A DNA stretch of 64,000 bases from Escherichia ruysiae (GCF_031323975.1 NZ_JAVIWS010000001.1:558001-622000), one strand, 5' to 3'. Numbered from the stretch's first letter, positions 9,267-19,634 are shown. Numbers and translations: made by a program. The notes: generated by a model not told the origin, from the letters alone.

Positions 9267-11201
9267 ATGTTTCAGGACAACCCGCTGCTAGCGCAGCTTA
9301 AACAGCAACTGCATTCCCAGACGCCCCGCGCTGAAGGGGTGGTAAAAGCCACTGAAAAAGGCTTTGGCTTCCTGGAAGTCGACGCACAGAAAAGTTATTT
9401 CATTCCGCCGCCGCAGATGAAAAAAGTCATGCATGGCGACCGAATTATCGCGGTGATCCACAGTGAAAAAGAACGTGAATCCGCAGAGCCAGAAGAACTG
9501 GTTGAACCGTTTCTGACTCGTTTTGTGGGGAAAGTTCAGGGCAAAAATGACCGTCTGGCCATCGTTCCTGATCATCCACTCTTAAAAGACGCCATTCCTT
9601 GTCGCGCGGCTCGTGGCCTGACCCATGAGTTTAAAGAAGGCGACTGGGCGGTTGCCGAAATGCGCCGCCATCCGTTGAAAGGCGATCGCTCATTCTATGC
9701 GGAACTGACACAATACATCACTTTTGGTGACGACCATTTCGTGCCGTGGTGGGTAACCCTGGCACGCCATAATCTGGAAAAAGAAGCGCCAGACGGTGTC
9801 GCTACCGAAATGCTCGATGAAGGTCTGGTACGTGAAGACCTGACTGCACTGGACTTTGTCACCATTGACAGCGCCAGCACGGAAGATATGGATGATGCCC
9901 TCTTCGCCAGGGCGCTGCCGGATGACAAACTACAGTTGATTGTGGCGATTGCCGACCCAACCGCGTGGATCGCAGAAGGCAGCAAGCTGGACAAAGCCGC
10001 GAAAATTCGTGCGTTCACCAACTATCTGCCAGGCTTCAATATCCCAATGCTGCCACGGGAACTTTCCGACGATCTCTGCTCCCTGCGTGCCAATGAAGTG
10101 CGTCCGGTGCTGGCATGTCGGATGACGCTATCCGCTGACGGCACCATTGAAGACGACATCGAATTTTTTGCTGCCACCATCGAATCCAAAGCGAAACTGG
10201 TTTATGACCAGGTTTCCGATTGGCTGGAAAACACCGGTGACTGGCAGCCAGAAAGTGATGCGATTGCGGAACAAATCCGCCTGTTAGCGCAAATTTGCCA
10301 GCGTCGCGGCGAATGGCGTAATAACCATGCGTTGGTGTTTAAAGATCGCCCGGATTACCGTTTTATTCTGGGTGAAAAAGGTGAAGTGTTGGATATCATC
10401 GCTGAACCGCGTCGTATTGCCAACCGTATCGTCGAAGAAGCGATGATCGCCGCCAACATATGTGCGGCTCGCGTGCTGCGCGATAAGCTCGGTTTCGGTA
10501 TCTATAACGTGCATATGGGTTTTGATCCGGCAAATGCCGACGCGCTGGCAGCATTACTGAAAACGCACGGCCTGCATGTTGACGCCGAAGAAGTGCTCAC
10601 ACTGGACGGCTTCTGCAAACTGCGCCGTGAGCTGGATGCGCAACCGACAGGTTTCCTTGACAGCCGCATTCGCCGTTTTCAGTCTTTTGCAGAAATCAGC
10701 ACCGAACCTGGCCCTCACTTTGGTCTCGGTCTGGAAGCGTATGCCACCTGGACTTCACCGATTCGTAAGTATGGCGACATGATCAACCATCGTCTGCTGA
10801 AAGCGATCATCAAAGGCGAAACAGCGACGCGTCCACAGGATGAGATCACCGTCCAAATGGCAGAGCGTCGCCGCCTCAACCGAATGGCAGAACGTGATGT
10901 CGGCGACTGGTTATACGCACGTTTCCTGAAAGATAAAGCCGGAACCGATACCCGTTTTGCGGCGGAAATCGTCGATATCAGCCGTGGCGGTATGCGTGTG
11001 CGGCTGGTCGATAACGGCGCAATCGCCTTTATCCCTGCACCATTCTTACACGCCGTGCGCGATGAACTGGTTTGCAGTCAGGAAAACGGCACCGTACAAA
11101 TTAAAGGTGAAACGGTTTACAAGGTAACCGACGTTATCGACGTCACCATCGCAGAAGTACGCATGGAAACCCGTAGTATTATTGCGCGCCCGGTCGCGTA
11201 A
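9267..11201 (+). CDS. rnb: Exoribonuclease II (RNase II)
   Basis: 644 residues. Two N-terminal cold-shock-like RNA-binding domains (about 1-170), the RNB catalytic domain (about 190-520) and a C-terminal S1 domain (about 560-640). The metal-binding aspartates are in [13 protein letters not shown] near residues 200-211. RNase II degrades single-stranded RNA processively from the 3' end, releasing nucleoside 5'-monophosphates. It accounts for most hydrolytic mRNA decay in E. coli and is associated with the inner membrane through its N-terminus. It is followed by its own terminator. Confidence 0.98.
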   Translation: MFQDNPLLAQLKQQLHSQTPRAEGVVKATEKGFGFLEVDAQKSYFIPPPQMKKVMHGDRIIAVIHSEKERESAEPEELVEPFLTRFVGKVQGKNDRLAIVPDHPLLKDAIPCRAARGLTHEFKEGDWAVAEMRRHPLKGDRSFYAELTQYITFGDDHFVPWWVTLARHNLEKEAPDGVATEMLDEGLVREDLTALDFVTIDSASTEDMDDALFARALPDDKLQLIVAIADPTAWIAEGSKLDKAAKIRAFTNYLPGFNIPMLPRELSDDLCSLRANEVRPVLACRMTLSADGTIEDDIEFFAATIESKAKLVYDQVSDWLENTGDWQPESDAIAEQIRLLAQICQRRGEWRNNHALVFKDRPDYRFILGEKGEVLDIIAEPRRIANRIVEEAMIAANICAARVLRDKLGFGIYNVHMGFDPANADALAALLKTHGLHVDAEEVLTLDGFCKLRRELDAQPTGFLDSRIRRFQSFAEISTEPGPHFGLGLEAYATWTSPIRKYGDMINHRLLKAIIKGETATRPQDEITVQMAERRRLNRMAERDVGDWLYARFLKDKAGTDTRFAAEIVDISRGGMRVRLVDNGAIAFIPAPFLHAVRDELVCSQENGTVQIKGETVYKVTDVIDVTIAEVRMETRSIIARPVA

Positions 11202-11210
11202 TCCCCTTTC

Positions 11211-11245
11211 ACGGCCCGTTCATTACGGATGGGCCGTTTGCTTTT
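11211..11245 (+). terminator. rnb terminator
   Basis: ACGGCCC and GGGCCGT pair around a 13-nt loop, followed by TTGCTTTT, 10 nt after the rnb stop. Confidence 0.75.
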
Positions 11246-11442
11246 CCCCCTCCCTTCGCCTTCGTTTTATCTCAGCAGATTTTTTTTAATGGCTTCCGTT
11301 TGAAAACTGGCGTTTTCCCAAAACTGGATTACAAATAAATATATAAATAAAACAATACGTTTAGCCGACATTAATTTCATGTAAGTCATGTTGAACCTTT
11401 CATTTAATGGTGAGCTTCGCCGTTAACCGTAGGGTATGCATC

Positions 11443-13428
11443 ATGAAAACCGTTAGGGAGTCCACAACGTTGTACAACTTTCTCGGCTCGCACAACCCAT
11501 ACTGGCGGTTGTCGGAAAACAGTGATGTTTTGCGCTTTTCCACCACTGAAACAACAGAACCTGAACGTACTCTGCAGTTATCTGCCGAACAGGCTGCTCG
11601 TATCCGGGAAATGACGGTCATCACCTCCAGCCTGATGATGAGCCTGACAGTCGATGAGAGCGACCTTTCTGTCCATCTGGTGGGACGAAAAATCAATAAG
11701 CGCGAATGGGGTGGCAACGCGTCGGCATGGCATGACACACCAGCGGTTGCTCGTGATTTATCACACGGACTTTCCTTTGCTGAACAGGTGGTTTCTGAAG
11801 CACATTCCGCAATAGTGATTCTGGATAGCCGAGGGAATATCCAGCGTTTTAATCGGTTATGCGAAGAATACACAGGGCTGAAAGAACACGATGTCATTGG
11901 GCAAAGTGTGTTTAAATTATTTATGAGTCGCCGTGAAGCCGCGATCTCCCGGCGTAACAACAGCAGTTTTTTTCGTAGTGGCAACGCCTATGAAGTCGAG
12001 CGTTGGGTACAGACGCGCAAAGGTCAGCGACTGTTTCTGTTTCGCAACAAATTTGTCCACAGCGGTAGCGGCAAAAATGAGATCTATTTAATTTGTTCCG
12101 GCACCGATATCACCGAAGAACGTCACGCCCAGGAACGATTGCGAATCCTGGCTAACACTGACAGCATCACCGGGCTACCGAATCGTAACGCAATGCAGGA
12201 ATTAATCGACTACGCCATTAATGAGGCCGACGAGGGTAAAGTCGGAGTGGTTTATCTCGATTTAGACAATTTTAAAAAAGTGAACGATGCCTACGGGCAT
12301 TTGTTTGGCGACCAGCTGTTACGCGAGGTTTCACTGGCTATTTTAAGCTGTCTTGAGCAGGATCAGGTGTTAGCACGTCTTGGCGGCGATGAATTTCTGG
12401 TACTCGCACCAAACACCTCGCAAAGTGCCCTGGAAGCAATGGCATCGCGGATTTTGACCCGCCTGCGCCAACCCTTTCGCATCGGTTTAATCGAAGTTTA
12501 TACCGGCTGTTCAATTGGTATTTCACTTTCACCGCAACATGGATCAGACAGCGCGGCGATTATTCGCCATGCCGATACGGCAATGTACAGTGCCAAAGAA
12601 GGCGGACGAGGACAATTTTGCGTCTTTTCGCCGGAAATGAATCAACGGGTATTCGAATATCTGTGGTTGGATACCAACCTGCGTAAAGCTCTGGAAAACG
12701 ATCAGTTAGTTATTCACTATCAGCCGAAAATCACCTGGCGGGGTGAAGTACGCAGTCTGGAAGCCCTGGTACGCTGGCAGTCTCCCGAACGTGGCTTAAT
12801 TCCCCCTCTGGACTTTATTTCCTATGCCGAAGAGTCCGGTCTGATTGTGCCTCTAGGCCGTTGGGTTATTCTCGACGTCGTGCGCCAGGTAGCAAAATGG
12901 AGAGATAAAGGCATTAATCTTCGGGTTGCGGTGAATGTCTCAGCACGCCAACTTGCCGATCAAACCATTTTCACTGACCTGAAACAGGTACTCCAGGAAC
13001 TTAAATTTGAGTATTGCCCTATTGATGTCGAGCTGACTGAAAGCTGTCTGATTGAAAACGATCAGTTGGCGCTTTCCGTTATTCAGCAATTCAGTCAATT
13101 AGGCGCACAGGTTCATCTGGATGATTTCGGCACGGGTTACTCTTCTCTTTCCCAACTGGCACGATTCCCCATCGATGCTATAAAACTCGACCAGGTTTTT
13201 GTCCGTGATATTCACAAACAGCCAGTCTCGCAGTCGCTGGTACGTGCGATCGTCGCCGTGGCTCAGGCGCTCAATCTTCAGGTGATTGCCGAAGGTGTAG
13301 AGAGTGCAAAAGAAGATGCCTTTTTGACCAAAAATGGCATCAATGAGAGACAAGGATTTTTGTTTGCTAAACCGATGCCTGCCGTGGCTTTTGAACGCTG
13401 GTATAAACGTTATCTGAAGCGCGCATAA
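11443..13428 (+). CDS. pdeR: PdeR, cyclic-di-GMP phosphodiesterase / csgD regulator (PAS-GGDEF-EAL)
   Basis: 661 residues from the ATG at 11443, the family length; an earlier GTG/ATG would add 12. Domains: an N-terminal region, a PAS domain (about 110-230), GGDEF (motif GGDEF at 314-318) and EAL (motif EAL at 440-442, with DDFGTGYSSL near 565-574). Formerly gmr or yciR. PdeR is a 'trigger' phosphodiesterase that inhibits the diguanylate cyclase DgcM and the regulator MlrA, controlling csgD and curli. Both signature motifs are intact. Several residues differ from the K-12 protein I remember, mostly in the PAS-GGDEF part. The preceding 240 bp is AT-rich and presumably holds the promoter. Confidence 0.95.
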   Translation: MKTVRESTTLYNFLGSHNPYWRLSENSDVLRFSTTETTEPERTLQLSAEQAARIREMTVITSSLMMSLTVDESDLSVHLVGRKINKREWGGNASAWHDTPAVARDLSHGLSFAEQVVSEAHSAIVILDSRGNIQRFNRLCEEYTGLKEHDVIGQSVFKLFMSRREAAISRRNNSSFFRSGNAYEVERWVQTRKGQRLFLFRNKFVHSGSGKNEIYLICSGTDITEERHAQERLRILANTDSITGLPNRNAMQELIDYAINEADEGKVGVVYLDLDNFKKVNDAYGHLFGDQLLREVSLAILSCLEQDQVLARLGGDEFLVLAPNTSQSALEAMASRILTRLRQPFRIGLIEVYTGCSIGISLSPQHGSDSAAIIRHADTAMYSAKEGGRGQFCVFSPEMNQRVFEYLWLDTNLRKALENDQLVIHYQPKITWRGEVRSLEALVRWQSPERGLIPPLDFISYAEESGLIVPLGRWVILDVVRQVAKWRDKGINLRVAVNVSARQLADQTIFTDLKQVLQELKFEYCPIDVELTESCLIENDQLALSVIQQFSQLGAQVHLDDFGTGYSSLSQLARFPIDAIKLDQVFVRDIHKQPVSQSLVRAIVAVAQALNLQVIAEGVESAKEDAFLTKNGINERQGFLFAKPMPAVAFERWYKRYLKRA

Positions 13429-13574
13429 AGAGACGAATATATAAATGTAACAGTATATAATTCCATTACATATCGTATTAATGAATGATAATTAGCCTTT
13501 GCCGTTAAACACTTCTCTTTTAGCGGCAATTTTTGCATTATTCATTTTCACTTTTTTGCCTTGAGGATACCCTG

Positions 13575-13748
13575 ATGTCTGAATTTGATGCCCAACGCGT
13601 TGCCGAACGTATTGATATTGTGTTAGATATCCTTGTGGCGGGCGATTACCACTCTGCGATCCATAATCTCGAGATACTTAAAGCAGAACTGTTGCGCCAG
13701 GTTGCTGCATCTACGCCAGACATCCCGAAGGCACCGTGGGAGATTTAA
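13575..13748 (+). CDS. yciZ: YciZ, UPF0509 family small protein
   Basis: 57 residues, [10 protein letters not shown]... to ...PKAPWEI, soluble, with a predicted helical pair ([20 protein letters not shown] and the following helix). The start at 13575 is preceded by TTGAGGATACCCTG as a ribosome-binding site. A longer frame from 13533 would add a stretch without coding character. Function unknown. It is conserved next to pdeR in Escherichia and is probably transcribed on its own or with yciT. Confidence 0.85.
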   Translation: MSEFDAQRVAERIDIVLDILVAGDYHSAIHNLEILKAELLRQVAASTPDIPKAPWEI

Positions 13749-13836
13749 CAATCGTGCTTTCAGGTTTCCCTATTTAAGGATGCCCGGCGCGTCAGCATTT
13801 TTTATTTAGTATTATAACGTTATAAGAATTACAGCG

Positions 13837-14586
13837 ATGAATTCCCGACAACAAACTATTCTACAGATGGTCATTGAGCAGGGTCAGGTTAGTGTAACCG
13901 ATCTGGCAAAAGCCACTGGAGTTTCCGAAGTTACCATTCGCCAGGATCTCAACACCCTCGAAAAACTTAGCTATCTACGCCGTGCACATGGCTTTGCTGT
14001 TTCGCTTGATAGTGATGACGTCGAAACCCGTATGATGAGTAATTATACGCTGAAGCGTGAACTCGCCGAGTTTGCCGCCTCACTGGTTCAACCGGGTGAA
14101 ACCATCTTTATCGAGAATGGTAGCAGTAATGCCCTTCTGGCTCGCGCATTAGGTGAGCAGAAGAAAAATGTCACCATCATTACGGTCAGTAGCTATATAG
14201 CGCATTTACTGAAAGACGCGCCTTGTGAAGTCATTTTACTTGGCGGCGTGTACCAGAAAAAAAGCGAAAGTATGGTTGGCCCACTGACACGTCAGTGCAT
14301 CCAACAGGTGCATTTCAGTAAGGCATTTATTGGTATCGATGGCTGGCAACCTGAAACTGGATTTACAGGTCGCGACATGATGCGTACCGATGTGGTCAAT
14401 GCCGTGTTGGAAAAAGAATGCGAAGTCATAGTCCTGACTGACAGTTCTAAGTTTGGTGCCATACACTCTTACTCCATCGGTCCTGTGGAGAGAATCAAGC
14501 GTGTTATAACCGATTCGAAGATTCGCGCCAGCGATACGATGCATTTAGAACACAGTAAATTAATCGTTCACGTCGTTGACATGTAA
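13837..14586 (+). CDS. yciT: YciT, DeoR-family transcriptional regulator
   Basis: 249 residues. The N-terminal DeoR-type winged helix-turn-helix is at about 5-60 ([20 protein letters not shown]). It is followed by the DeoR C-terminal sensor domain with the sugar-phosphate-binding signature [13 protein letters not shown] near 88-100. DeoR-family proteins usually repress in the absence of a phosphorylated sugar. The YciT ligand is not known to me, and genomic studies link it to osmotic-stress targets. osmB, an osmotically induced gene, lies directly downstream on the same strand, but 268 bp with its own regulatory signals separate them. Confidence 0.9.
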   Translation: MNSRQQTILQMVIEQGQVSVTDLAKATGVSEVTIRQDLNTLEKLSYLRRAHGFAVSLDSDDVETRMMSNYTLKRELAEFAASLVQPGETIFIENGSSNALLARALGEQKKNVTIITVSSYIAHLLKDAPCEVILLGGVYQKKSESMVGPLTRQCIQQVHFSKAFIGIDGWQPETGFTGRDMMRTDVVNAVLEKECEVIVLTDSSKFGAIHSYSIGPVERIKRVITDSKIRASDTMHLEHSKLIVHVVDM

Positions 14587-14854
14587 TCATTTTCCTTCCC
14601 TACGGATGATTTACCCTGACGCAAATCATCCGCTCTAAGATGATTCCTGGTTGATAATTAAGACTATTTACCTGTTATTAACATCCTAAAGTTATAAACT
14701 TATTATCAGCGATATAACAGGAAGTCACTATCACCTGCGTGATATAACCCTGCGCGCGAGAGGATTTCACGGAATTATTTTACCGGGCGTATTCTGAACT
14801 ATTATAGTTATAGAGAGCTTACTTCCGTGAATCATAAATTCAGGAGAGAGTATT

Positions 14855-15073
14855 ATGTTTGTAACGAGCAAAAAAATGACCGCAGCTGTTCTGGCAATTA
14901 CACTGGCAATGTCTCTAAGCGCCTGTTCTAATTGGTCTAAACGAGACCGCAACACCGCAATCGGTGCGGGCGCAGGGGCTTTAGGTGGTGCAGTACTGAC
15001 TGATGGCAGCACGTTGGGTACATTAGGTGGTGCAGCAGTTGGTGGTATTATCGGTCACCAGGTCGGTAAATAA
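14855..15073 (+). CDS. osmB: OsmB, osmotically inducible outer-membrane lipoprotein
   Basis: 72 residues. A signal peptide with lipobox LSAC places the acylated cysteine at residue 23, followed by a short polar stretch and a glycine-zipper domain (GAGAGALGGAVL ... GGAAVGGIIGHQVG). OsmB is induced by high osmolarity and in stationary phase (sigma-S, Rcs) and contributes to cell-surface properties. The ribosome-binding site is CAGGAGAGAG. The 268-bp upstream gap contains AT-rich hexamers such as TATTATAG near 14800 that fit a stationary-phase promoter, although I cannot place P1 and P2 exactly. Confidence 0.95.
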   Translation: MFVTSKKMTAAVLAITLAMSLSACSNWSKRDRNTAIGAGAGALGGAVLTDGSTLGTLGGAAVGGIIGHQVGK

Positions 15074-15167
15074 TCGTAAATAAATGTCGATAAGCGACTC
15101 GCAATTATAATACGCTTGACTCTGTTCATTACGAAATAACTGAATAGTACACACAGTAAAATAAACG

Positions 15168-15197
15168 AAAGCCACGGAATATTTCCGTGGCTTTTTT
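15168..15197. terminator. Bidirectional terminator between osmB and yciH
   Basis: AAAGCCACGGAA and TTCCGTGGCTTT form a 12-bp stem with a 3-nt loop, with T-runs on both strands. It separates two convergent genes. Confidence 0.85.
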
Positions 15198-15199
15198 TG

Positions 15200-15526
15200 T
15201 TACCCGCCCGCGAGTTTTACTTTCATTCCTTTCGCTTCAAGGAGTGATTTTAATAAATCACGCTTATCTCCCTGGATTTCGATAATTCCGTCTTTTACTG
15301 CTCCGCCGCAGCCGCATTTTTTCTTCAGTTCAGCCGCCAGTTTTGCCAGCTCGGTATCATCGAGATCGACTCCGGTGATCAGGCAAACGCCCTTTCCTTT
15401 ACGTCCACTGGTTTGACGTTGAATGCGTACCACGCCGTCGCCTTTAGGGCGTACAGGGGCCGCTTTTGGCTCATCAATACGTCCGGTTTCCGTTGAGTAA
15501 ACCAGACGGCTGTTGGAATCACTCAT
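15200..15526 (-). CDS. yciH: YciH, SUI1/eIF1-like protein
   Basis: 108 residues. The SUI1 (eIF1) domain fills the C-terminal two-thirds: VRIQRQTSGRKGKGVCLITG, then ELKKKCGCGGAVKDG, then QGDKRDLLKSLLEAKG. It is a bacterial homologue of eukaryotic initiation factor 1 and has been reported to act in initiation fidelity or stress translation. The sequence ATGATGA offers two starts. The second ATG (15526) gives the usual length and the first would add one Met. The pyrF stop TGA overlaps these ATGs, so yciH is translationally coupled to pyrF. Confidence 0.93.
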   Translation of the reverse strand: MSDSNSRLVYSTETGRIDEPKAAPVRPKGDGVVRIQRQTSGRKGKGVCLITGVDLDDTELAKLAAELKKKCGCGGAVKDGIIEIQGDKRDLLKSLLEAKGMKVKLAGG

Positions 15527-16263
15527 CATGCACTCCGTTGTAATGAGGCGTTGATCGCTTTCAGCGTTTGCGCTGGATCTGCCGATTGCGTTACCGGGCG
15601 ACCAATCACCATATAATCAACTCCAGCCGCCAACGCCTGTTCTGGCGTCATAATGCGGCGCTGGTCACCAGCGTCACTCCCCTGCGGACGAATGCCCGGC
15701 GTAACCAGTTTGAACTCCTGACCGAATACCTGTTTAAAATGCACAGCTTCCTGAGCAGAACACACCACACCATCAAGGCCACATTTTTGCGTCAATGCCG
15801 CCAGACGTTCTGCATAATCCGCTGGTGACAGTGTCACGCCAAGATCGGCCAGGTCGCTGGCTTCCATGCTGGTCAATACAGTCACAGCAATTAATAGCGG
15901 TGCATCTTTACCAAACGGAACCAGCGCCTCACGTGCTGCGGTCATCATACGTGCCCCACCTGAGGCATGAACGTTCACCATCCACACGCCTAAGTCAGCC
16001 GCTGCTGCCACAGCGTGCGCTACGGTGTTGGGAATGTCGTGAAATTTCAGATCGAGGAAAATATCAAAACCGCGATGTTGCAATTCATGCACAAACTGCG
16101 GCCCAAACAGCGTAAACATCTCTTTGCCGACTTTCAGACGACAATCACGTGGGTCGATCTTGTCGACAAATGCCAGCGCGGCGTCACGATTATGGTAATC
16201 AAGGGCAACAACGACAGGAGAATTCGTAACAGCGCGGGAAGAAGATGAAGCAGTTAACGTCAT
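15526..16263 (-). CDS. pyrF: Orotidine 5'-phosphate decarboxylase PyrF
   Basis: 245 residues from the ATG at 16263; a longer frame to 16323 exists but exceeds family length. TIM-barrel enzyme converting OMP to UMP, the last step of de novo pyrimidine synthesis. The active-site motif is [12 protein letters not shown] near residues 69-80 (D-x-K-x-x-D array), with phosphate-binding residues in VTPGIRPQG and VIGRPVTQ. It sits between lapAB (192-bp gap) and yciH (overlap), in the known lapA-lapB-pyrF-yciH order. Confidence 0.97.
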   Translation of the reverse strand: MTLTASSSSRAVTNSPVVVALDYHNRDAALAFVDKIDPRDCRLKVGKEMFTLFGPQFVHELQHRGFDIFLDLKFHDIPNTVAHAVAAAADLGVWMVNVHASGGARMMTAAREALVPFGKDAPLLIAVTVLTSMEASDLADLGVTLSPADYAERLAALTQKCGLDGVVCSAQEAVHFKQVFGQEFKLVTPGIRPQGSDAGDQRRIMTPEQALAAGVDYMVIGRPVTQSADPAQTLKAINASLQRSA

Positions 16264-16455
16264 GACCAGACCTTCTTGATGATGGGCACCGGAAGTGGCG
16301 CGAAACAGGTAAACGGCGAGCATTCTACCCGTGGAAATAAAAAATTAACAGTTGCGATTTCTCCCCTGTCAGGCTTTTCTACGCTGGAGTTGCCGAAGCA
16401 AAATGTGAGAGCAACAATAAGGATGTTGTAACTAAAGTTGGATTTTTTTTAGAAG

Positions 16456-17625
16456 TTACAGTCCATCAAGGCCGCGAATGGGTTTAATGGTTGACCAGGC
16501 CCGACATGACGGACAATGCCAGTAGAGCGTATATGCGGTAAAACCACACTTCTGGCAACGATAACGCGGCTTACTACGCACCTTCTCACCAACCATGTCA
16601 CGCAGCACCATCAGGCTCTCTTTAGCGCGCCCTTCTTCTGCTTCATTCAGGTGGTAATCCATTAACTTGTGGAACACGCGCATGGTCGGGTGACGTTGTA
16701 GTTGGCGCGTAATATAGACCTGAGCGGCATCACTGCCCTCGCGCGCTTCGATGATGTCTGCAAGCATCAACTCAGCATCGGCACCGGTATTCTCTTCCAC
16801 CGCGCGCTGCAGGAACTCTGCCCATTCGGCAGTTTTACCCAGTTGCTGATAGCAGGTTTGCAGCATTTCCAGCGTTTCGCTGACCAGTTCTCTGTCCTGG
16901 GAAATGACGCGTTGCAGGCTTTCGACCGCTTTGGCGTATTCTCCTTTCGCCATAAACACACGTCCCATCATGATGGATACGCGGGCGCTGTTTTTATCTG
17001 CCGCCGCCCCTTTTCTCAACAAGGTCATAGCGCGATCAAGATCGTCGCTGGCCATATGCTGGAGCGCCAGTTCACAGTAGAAATGGGCAATCTCGACGCG
17101 TTGCTTATCTTTGCCCAGCTTCACCAGGCGTTCTGCAACATCAATTGCTTTCTGCCATTCACTGGTAGACTGATAGATTTGTAACAGCTGTTGCAATGCG
17201 CCAACACGGAAGTCAGTTTCATCGGTCAGTTGATTAAACATATCTTCCGCGCGATCGTATAAACCCGCCGCCATGTAATCACGCCCCAGTTGTTGAATTG
17301 CCAGCAAGCGTTGCTCATAAGTCAACGAGGCACTTTCCATTAAGGTTTGATGAATACGAATCGCGCGATCGACTTCGCCACGCGAACGGAACAGATTTCC
17401 GAGCGTAAGATGGGCTTCAACGGTGCCGGTGTCCTCTTTGAGCATATCGAGGAACAGATCAACCGCTTTATCCTGTTGATTACTAAGCAGGAAGTTAACC
17501 CCTGCAACGTAATCGCGTGACAGGCGGTTGGCTTCATCTTGCTTGTTTTGTTGCGCACTTCTGCGGCCCATATACCAGCCATAGGCAGCGGCTACAGGCA
17601 AGAGCAGAAACAACAACTCCAGCAT
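16456..17625 (-). CDS. lapB: LapB (YciM), lipopolysaccharide assembly protein with TPR repeats
   Basis: 389 residues. One N-terminal membrane anchor (MLELLFLLLPVAAAYGWYMG), then a row of tetratricopeptide repeats (about 70-330) on the cytoplasmic side. It ends in a C-terminal rubredoxin-like metal-binding domain with two CxxC pairs (CQKCG ... CPSC) near 355-375. LapB presents LpxC to the FtsH protease and so limits lipid A synthesis; YejM/PbgA relieves it. It is translated with lapA (6-nt gap). Confidence 0.96.
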   Translation of the reverse strand: MLELLFLLLPVAAAYGWYMGRRSAQQNKQDEANRLSRDYVAGVNFLLSNQQDKAVDLFLDMLKEDTGTVEAHLTLGNLFRSRGEVDRAIRIHQTLMESASLTYEQRLLAIQQLGRDYMAAGLYDRAEDMFNQLTDETDFRVGALQQLLQIYQSTSEWQKAIDVAERLVKLGKDKQRVEIAHFYCELALQHMASDDLDRAMTLLRKGAAADKNSARVSIMMGRVFMAKGEYAKAVESLQRVISQDRELVSETLEMLQTCYQQLGKTAEWAEFLQRAVEENTGADAELMLADIIEAREGSDAAQVYITRQLQRHPTMRVFHKLMDYHLNEAEEGRAKESLMVLRDMVGEKVRSKPRYRCQKCGFTAYTLYWHCPSCRAWSTIKPIRGLDGL

Positions 17626-17631
17626 AGAAAG

Positions 17632-17940
17632 TTATTCCTTCGCCACTGACGAATCAGGCGCTACCGTCACGCCAGTCGCAGGTGAAAGCTGGTTTTCCAG
17701 TCGCTTTATTTTACGTTCAGCGCGCGCCAGAGAAACACGAACTCGCAGCCAGAACAGGCCACAAATCAACCAACCGATAGCAAAACCCGCAGCAAACAAT
17801 ACCGCCAGCAAAGTAGAGATACGATACTCCCCTTGCGCTAACAGATAATTAAATGTTACCTGTTGATCATTCTGCGCACCTAATGTGACAGAAATCACAA
17901 AAATCGCTAACACCAGTAAGAAAATGAGTAAATATTTCAC
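17632..17940 (-). CDS. lapA: LapA (YciS), small inner-membrane LPS assembly protein
   Basis: 102 residues. Two transmembrane helices (KYLLIFLLVLAIFVISV at 2-18 and LLAVLFAAGFAIGWLICGLF near 44-63), then a basic, coiled-coil-prone tail (LARAERKIKRLENQL). It forms a bicistron with lapB and is part of the LPS assembly module; in E. coli the operon has a heat-shock promoter. Upstream, between lapA and pgpB, there is an imperfect dyad (TACCATTT...AAATGGTA, 18007-18036). Confidence 0.95.
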   Translation of the reverse strand: MKYLLIFLLVLAIFVISVTLGAQNDQQVTFNYLLAQGEYRISTLLAVLFAAGFAIGWLICGLFWLRVRVSLARAERKIKRLENQLSPATGVTVAPDSSVAKE

Positions 17941-18088
17941 ATTACTTCCCGTTATGTGGTTAGAGCGAATAAATTATGGTCAACTTACCGCAATAGCCCT
18001 TTAAATTACCATTTTCACGACGTCTGCGAAATGGTAGCCACAATCATTGTTGATGATTTGAGGGTTAAATTCAGAAATTCAACCAGTA

Positions 18089-18853
18089 TTAACTTTCTTG
18101 TTCTCGTTGCGCTATCTCACGATTTTCTTCCGGTGGTGGTGTTAATGGCCCACAAATACGTTGTGCAAGCCAGGTTGCTACCGCGACCAGCGCCCACGAA
18201 ATCAACGTAGCCACCACCAGGTCGCGCGGCCAATGCATCCCAAGCAACAGGCGACTTCCCATGACTCCCGTTGCCCAAACCAGCAAGAGTGCAATGGTTA
18301 CGGTTCGCCGACGCGGCCATAACAGCCCAATGGCCAGCAGAGCCCAACTGGCAGCAAACATTGTGTGACCAGAAGGAAAGGCAAAACCGGTCTCTTTCTG
18401 CCAATGAGTTCGCAAATATTGCGGGATATTTTTCTCTTCAGCCAACTGTTCTTTCACTAAATTTCCGCGCTCTGCACGCTTTAAAGTGTAGAACTCATCA
18501 ACCGGAATATGATGTGTTTTTTCCAGCCAGATAACAAACGGGCGCGGTTCCTGAACTTTGTCTTTAATCCAGGATTTTACCGCTTGTCCGACCAGGATCG
18601 CCGTAGCCAGTATGGCAAACAACATAATTGCCGCTTTGATCCGAAAACGCAGGCACCAAAGGAACCAGCCGAATAAAATCAGATGCGTAATAACGCCCCA
18701 GGGCTGAGTGACAGTTTCAGTGACCCAAAAAGCCGCCTTTAACACCCCATTCTGCTCTCCTGGTTGCCAACGCCAGCCAGAAATCCATACCGCTACAGGC
18801 ATGATAAGTAATAGTGCAGCTCCAACTGCGGTACGTCTGGCAATCGAACGCAT
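18089..18853 (-). CDS. pgpB: PgpB, phosphatidylglycerophosphatase B / undecaprenyl-diphosphate phosphatase
   Basis: 254 residues, polytopic PAP2-superfamily membrane enzyme with about six helices. The three phosphatase motifs are present: KDKVQEPRP near 97-105, PSGHT near 160-164, and SRLLLGMHWPRD near 200-211 with the catalytic histidines in the last two. It dephosphorylates phosphatidylglycerol phosphate, undecaprenyl pyrophosphate and related lipids at the periplasmic face. It lies upstream of lapA on the same strand and is divergent from ribA. Confidence 0.95.
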   Translation of the reverse strand: MRSIARRTAVGAALLLIMPVAVWISGWRWQPGEQNGVLKAAFWVTETVTQPWGVITHLILFGWFLWCLRFRIKAAIMLFAILATAILVGQAVKSWIKDKVQEPRPFVIWLEKTHHIPVDEFYTLKRAERGNLVKEQLAEEKNIPQYLRTHWQKETGFAFPSGHTMFAASWALLAIGLLWPRRRTVTIALLLVWATGVMGSRLLLGMHWPRDLVVATLISWALVAVATWLAQRICGPLTPPPEENREIAQREQES

Positions 18854-19022
18854 GGTCTCTCCTTTCTTATAAGTCTCACAATCATAACTGAAAATGCCCT
18901 GACCTGGAAAAATTGACAGATTTGTGCCATTCAGTGAACGATCGACGCGTCGTGATTAGGTGAACGCCTTCGCGTTATGGCAAAATAAGCCAATACAGAA
19001 CCAGCATTATCTGGAGAATTTC

Positions 19023-19613
19023 ATGCAGCTTAAACGTGTGGCAGAAGCCAAACTGCCAACCCCATGGGGCGATTTCCTGATGGTGGGATTTGAAGAACTG
19101 GCAACCGGACACGATCATGTCGCGCTAGTCTATGGCGATATTTCCGGGCATACCCCGGTACTTGCGCGCGTCCATTCCGAATGTCTGACCGGTGACGCCC
19201 TGTTCAGCTTGCGCTGCGATTGTGGCTTCCAGCTGGAGGCGGCGCTGACACAAATCGCCGAAGAAGGCCGTGGTATTTTGCTGTATCACCGCCAGGAAGG
19301 TCGTAACATTGGTCTGCTGAATAAAATTCGCGCTTACGCATTACAGGATCAAGGTTACGACACCGTAGAGGCTAACCACCAGTTAGGCTTCGCTGCAGAT
19401 GAGCGCGACTTCACTCTTTGCGCTGATATGTTCAAACTCCTTGGTGTCAATGAAGTCCGTTTGTTAACCAATAACCCGAAAAAAGTCGAAATTCTGACCG
19501 AAGCCGGGATTAATATTGTTGAACGCGTGCCGTTGATTGTTGGTCGTAACCCCAATAACGAACATTATCTCGATACCAAAGCCGAGAAAATGGGGCATTT
19601 GCTGAACAAATAA
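19023..19613 (+). CDS. ribA: GTP cyclohydrolase II RibA
   Basis: 196 residues from the ATG at 19023, the family length; the upstream in-frame extension to 18960 is unsupported. It opens and dephosphorylates GTP to 2,5-diamino-6-ribosylamino-4-pyrimidinone 5'-phosphate, the first step of riboflavin synthesis. The zinc ligands are C54, C65 and C67 ([19 protein letters not shown]), and the catalytic region is [10 protein letters not shown] near 99-108. It is a single gene, divergent from pgpB and convergent with acnA. SoxRS control is known for E. coli ribA, but I did not identify a soxbox. Confidence 0.97.
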
Positions 19614-19634
19614 CCCACTTACGTTGTAAAGTTA

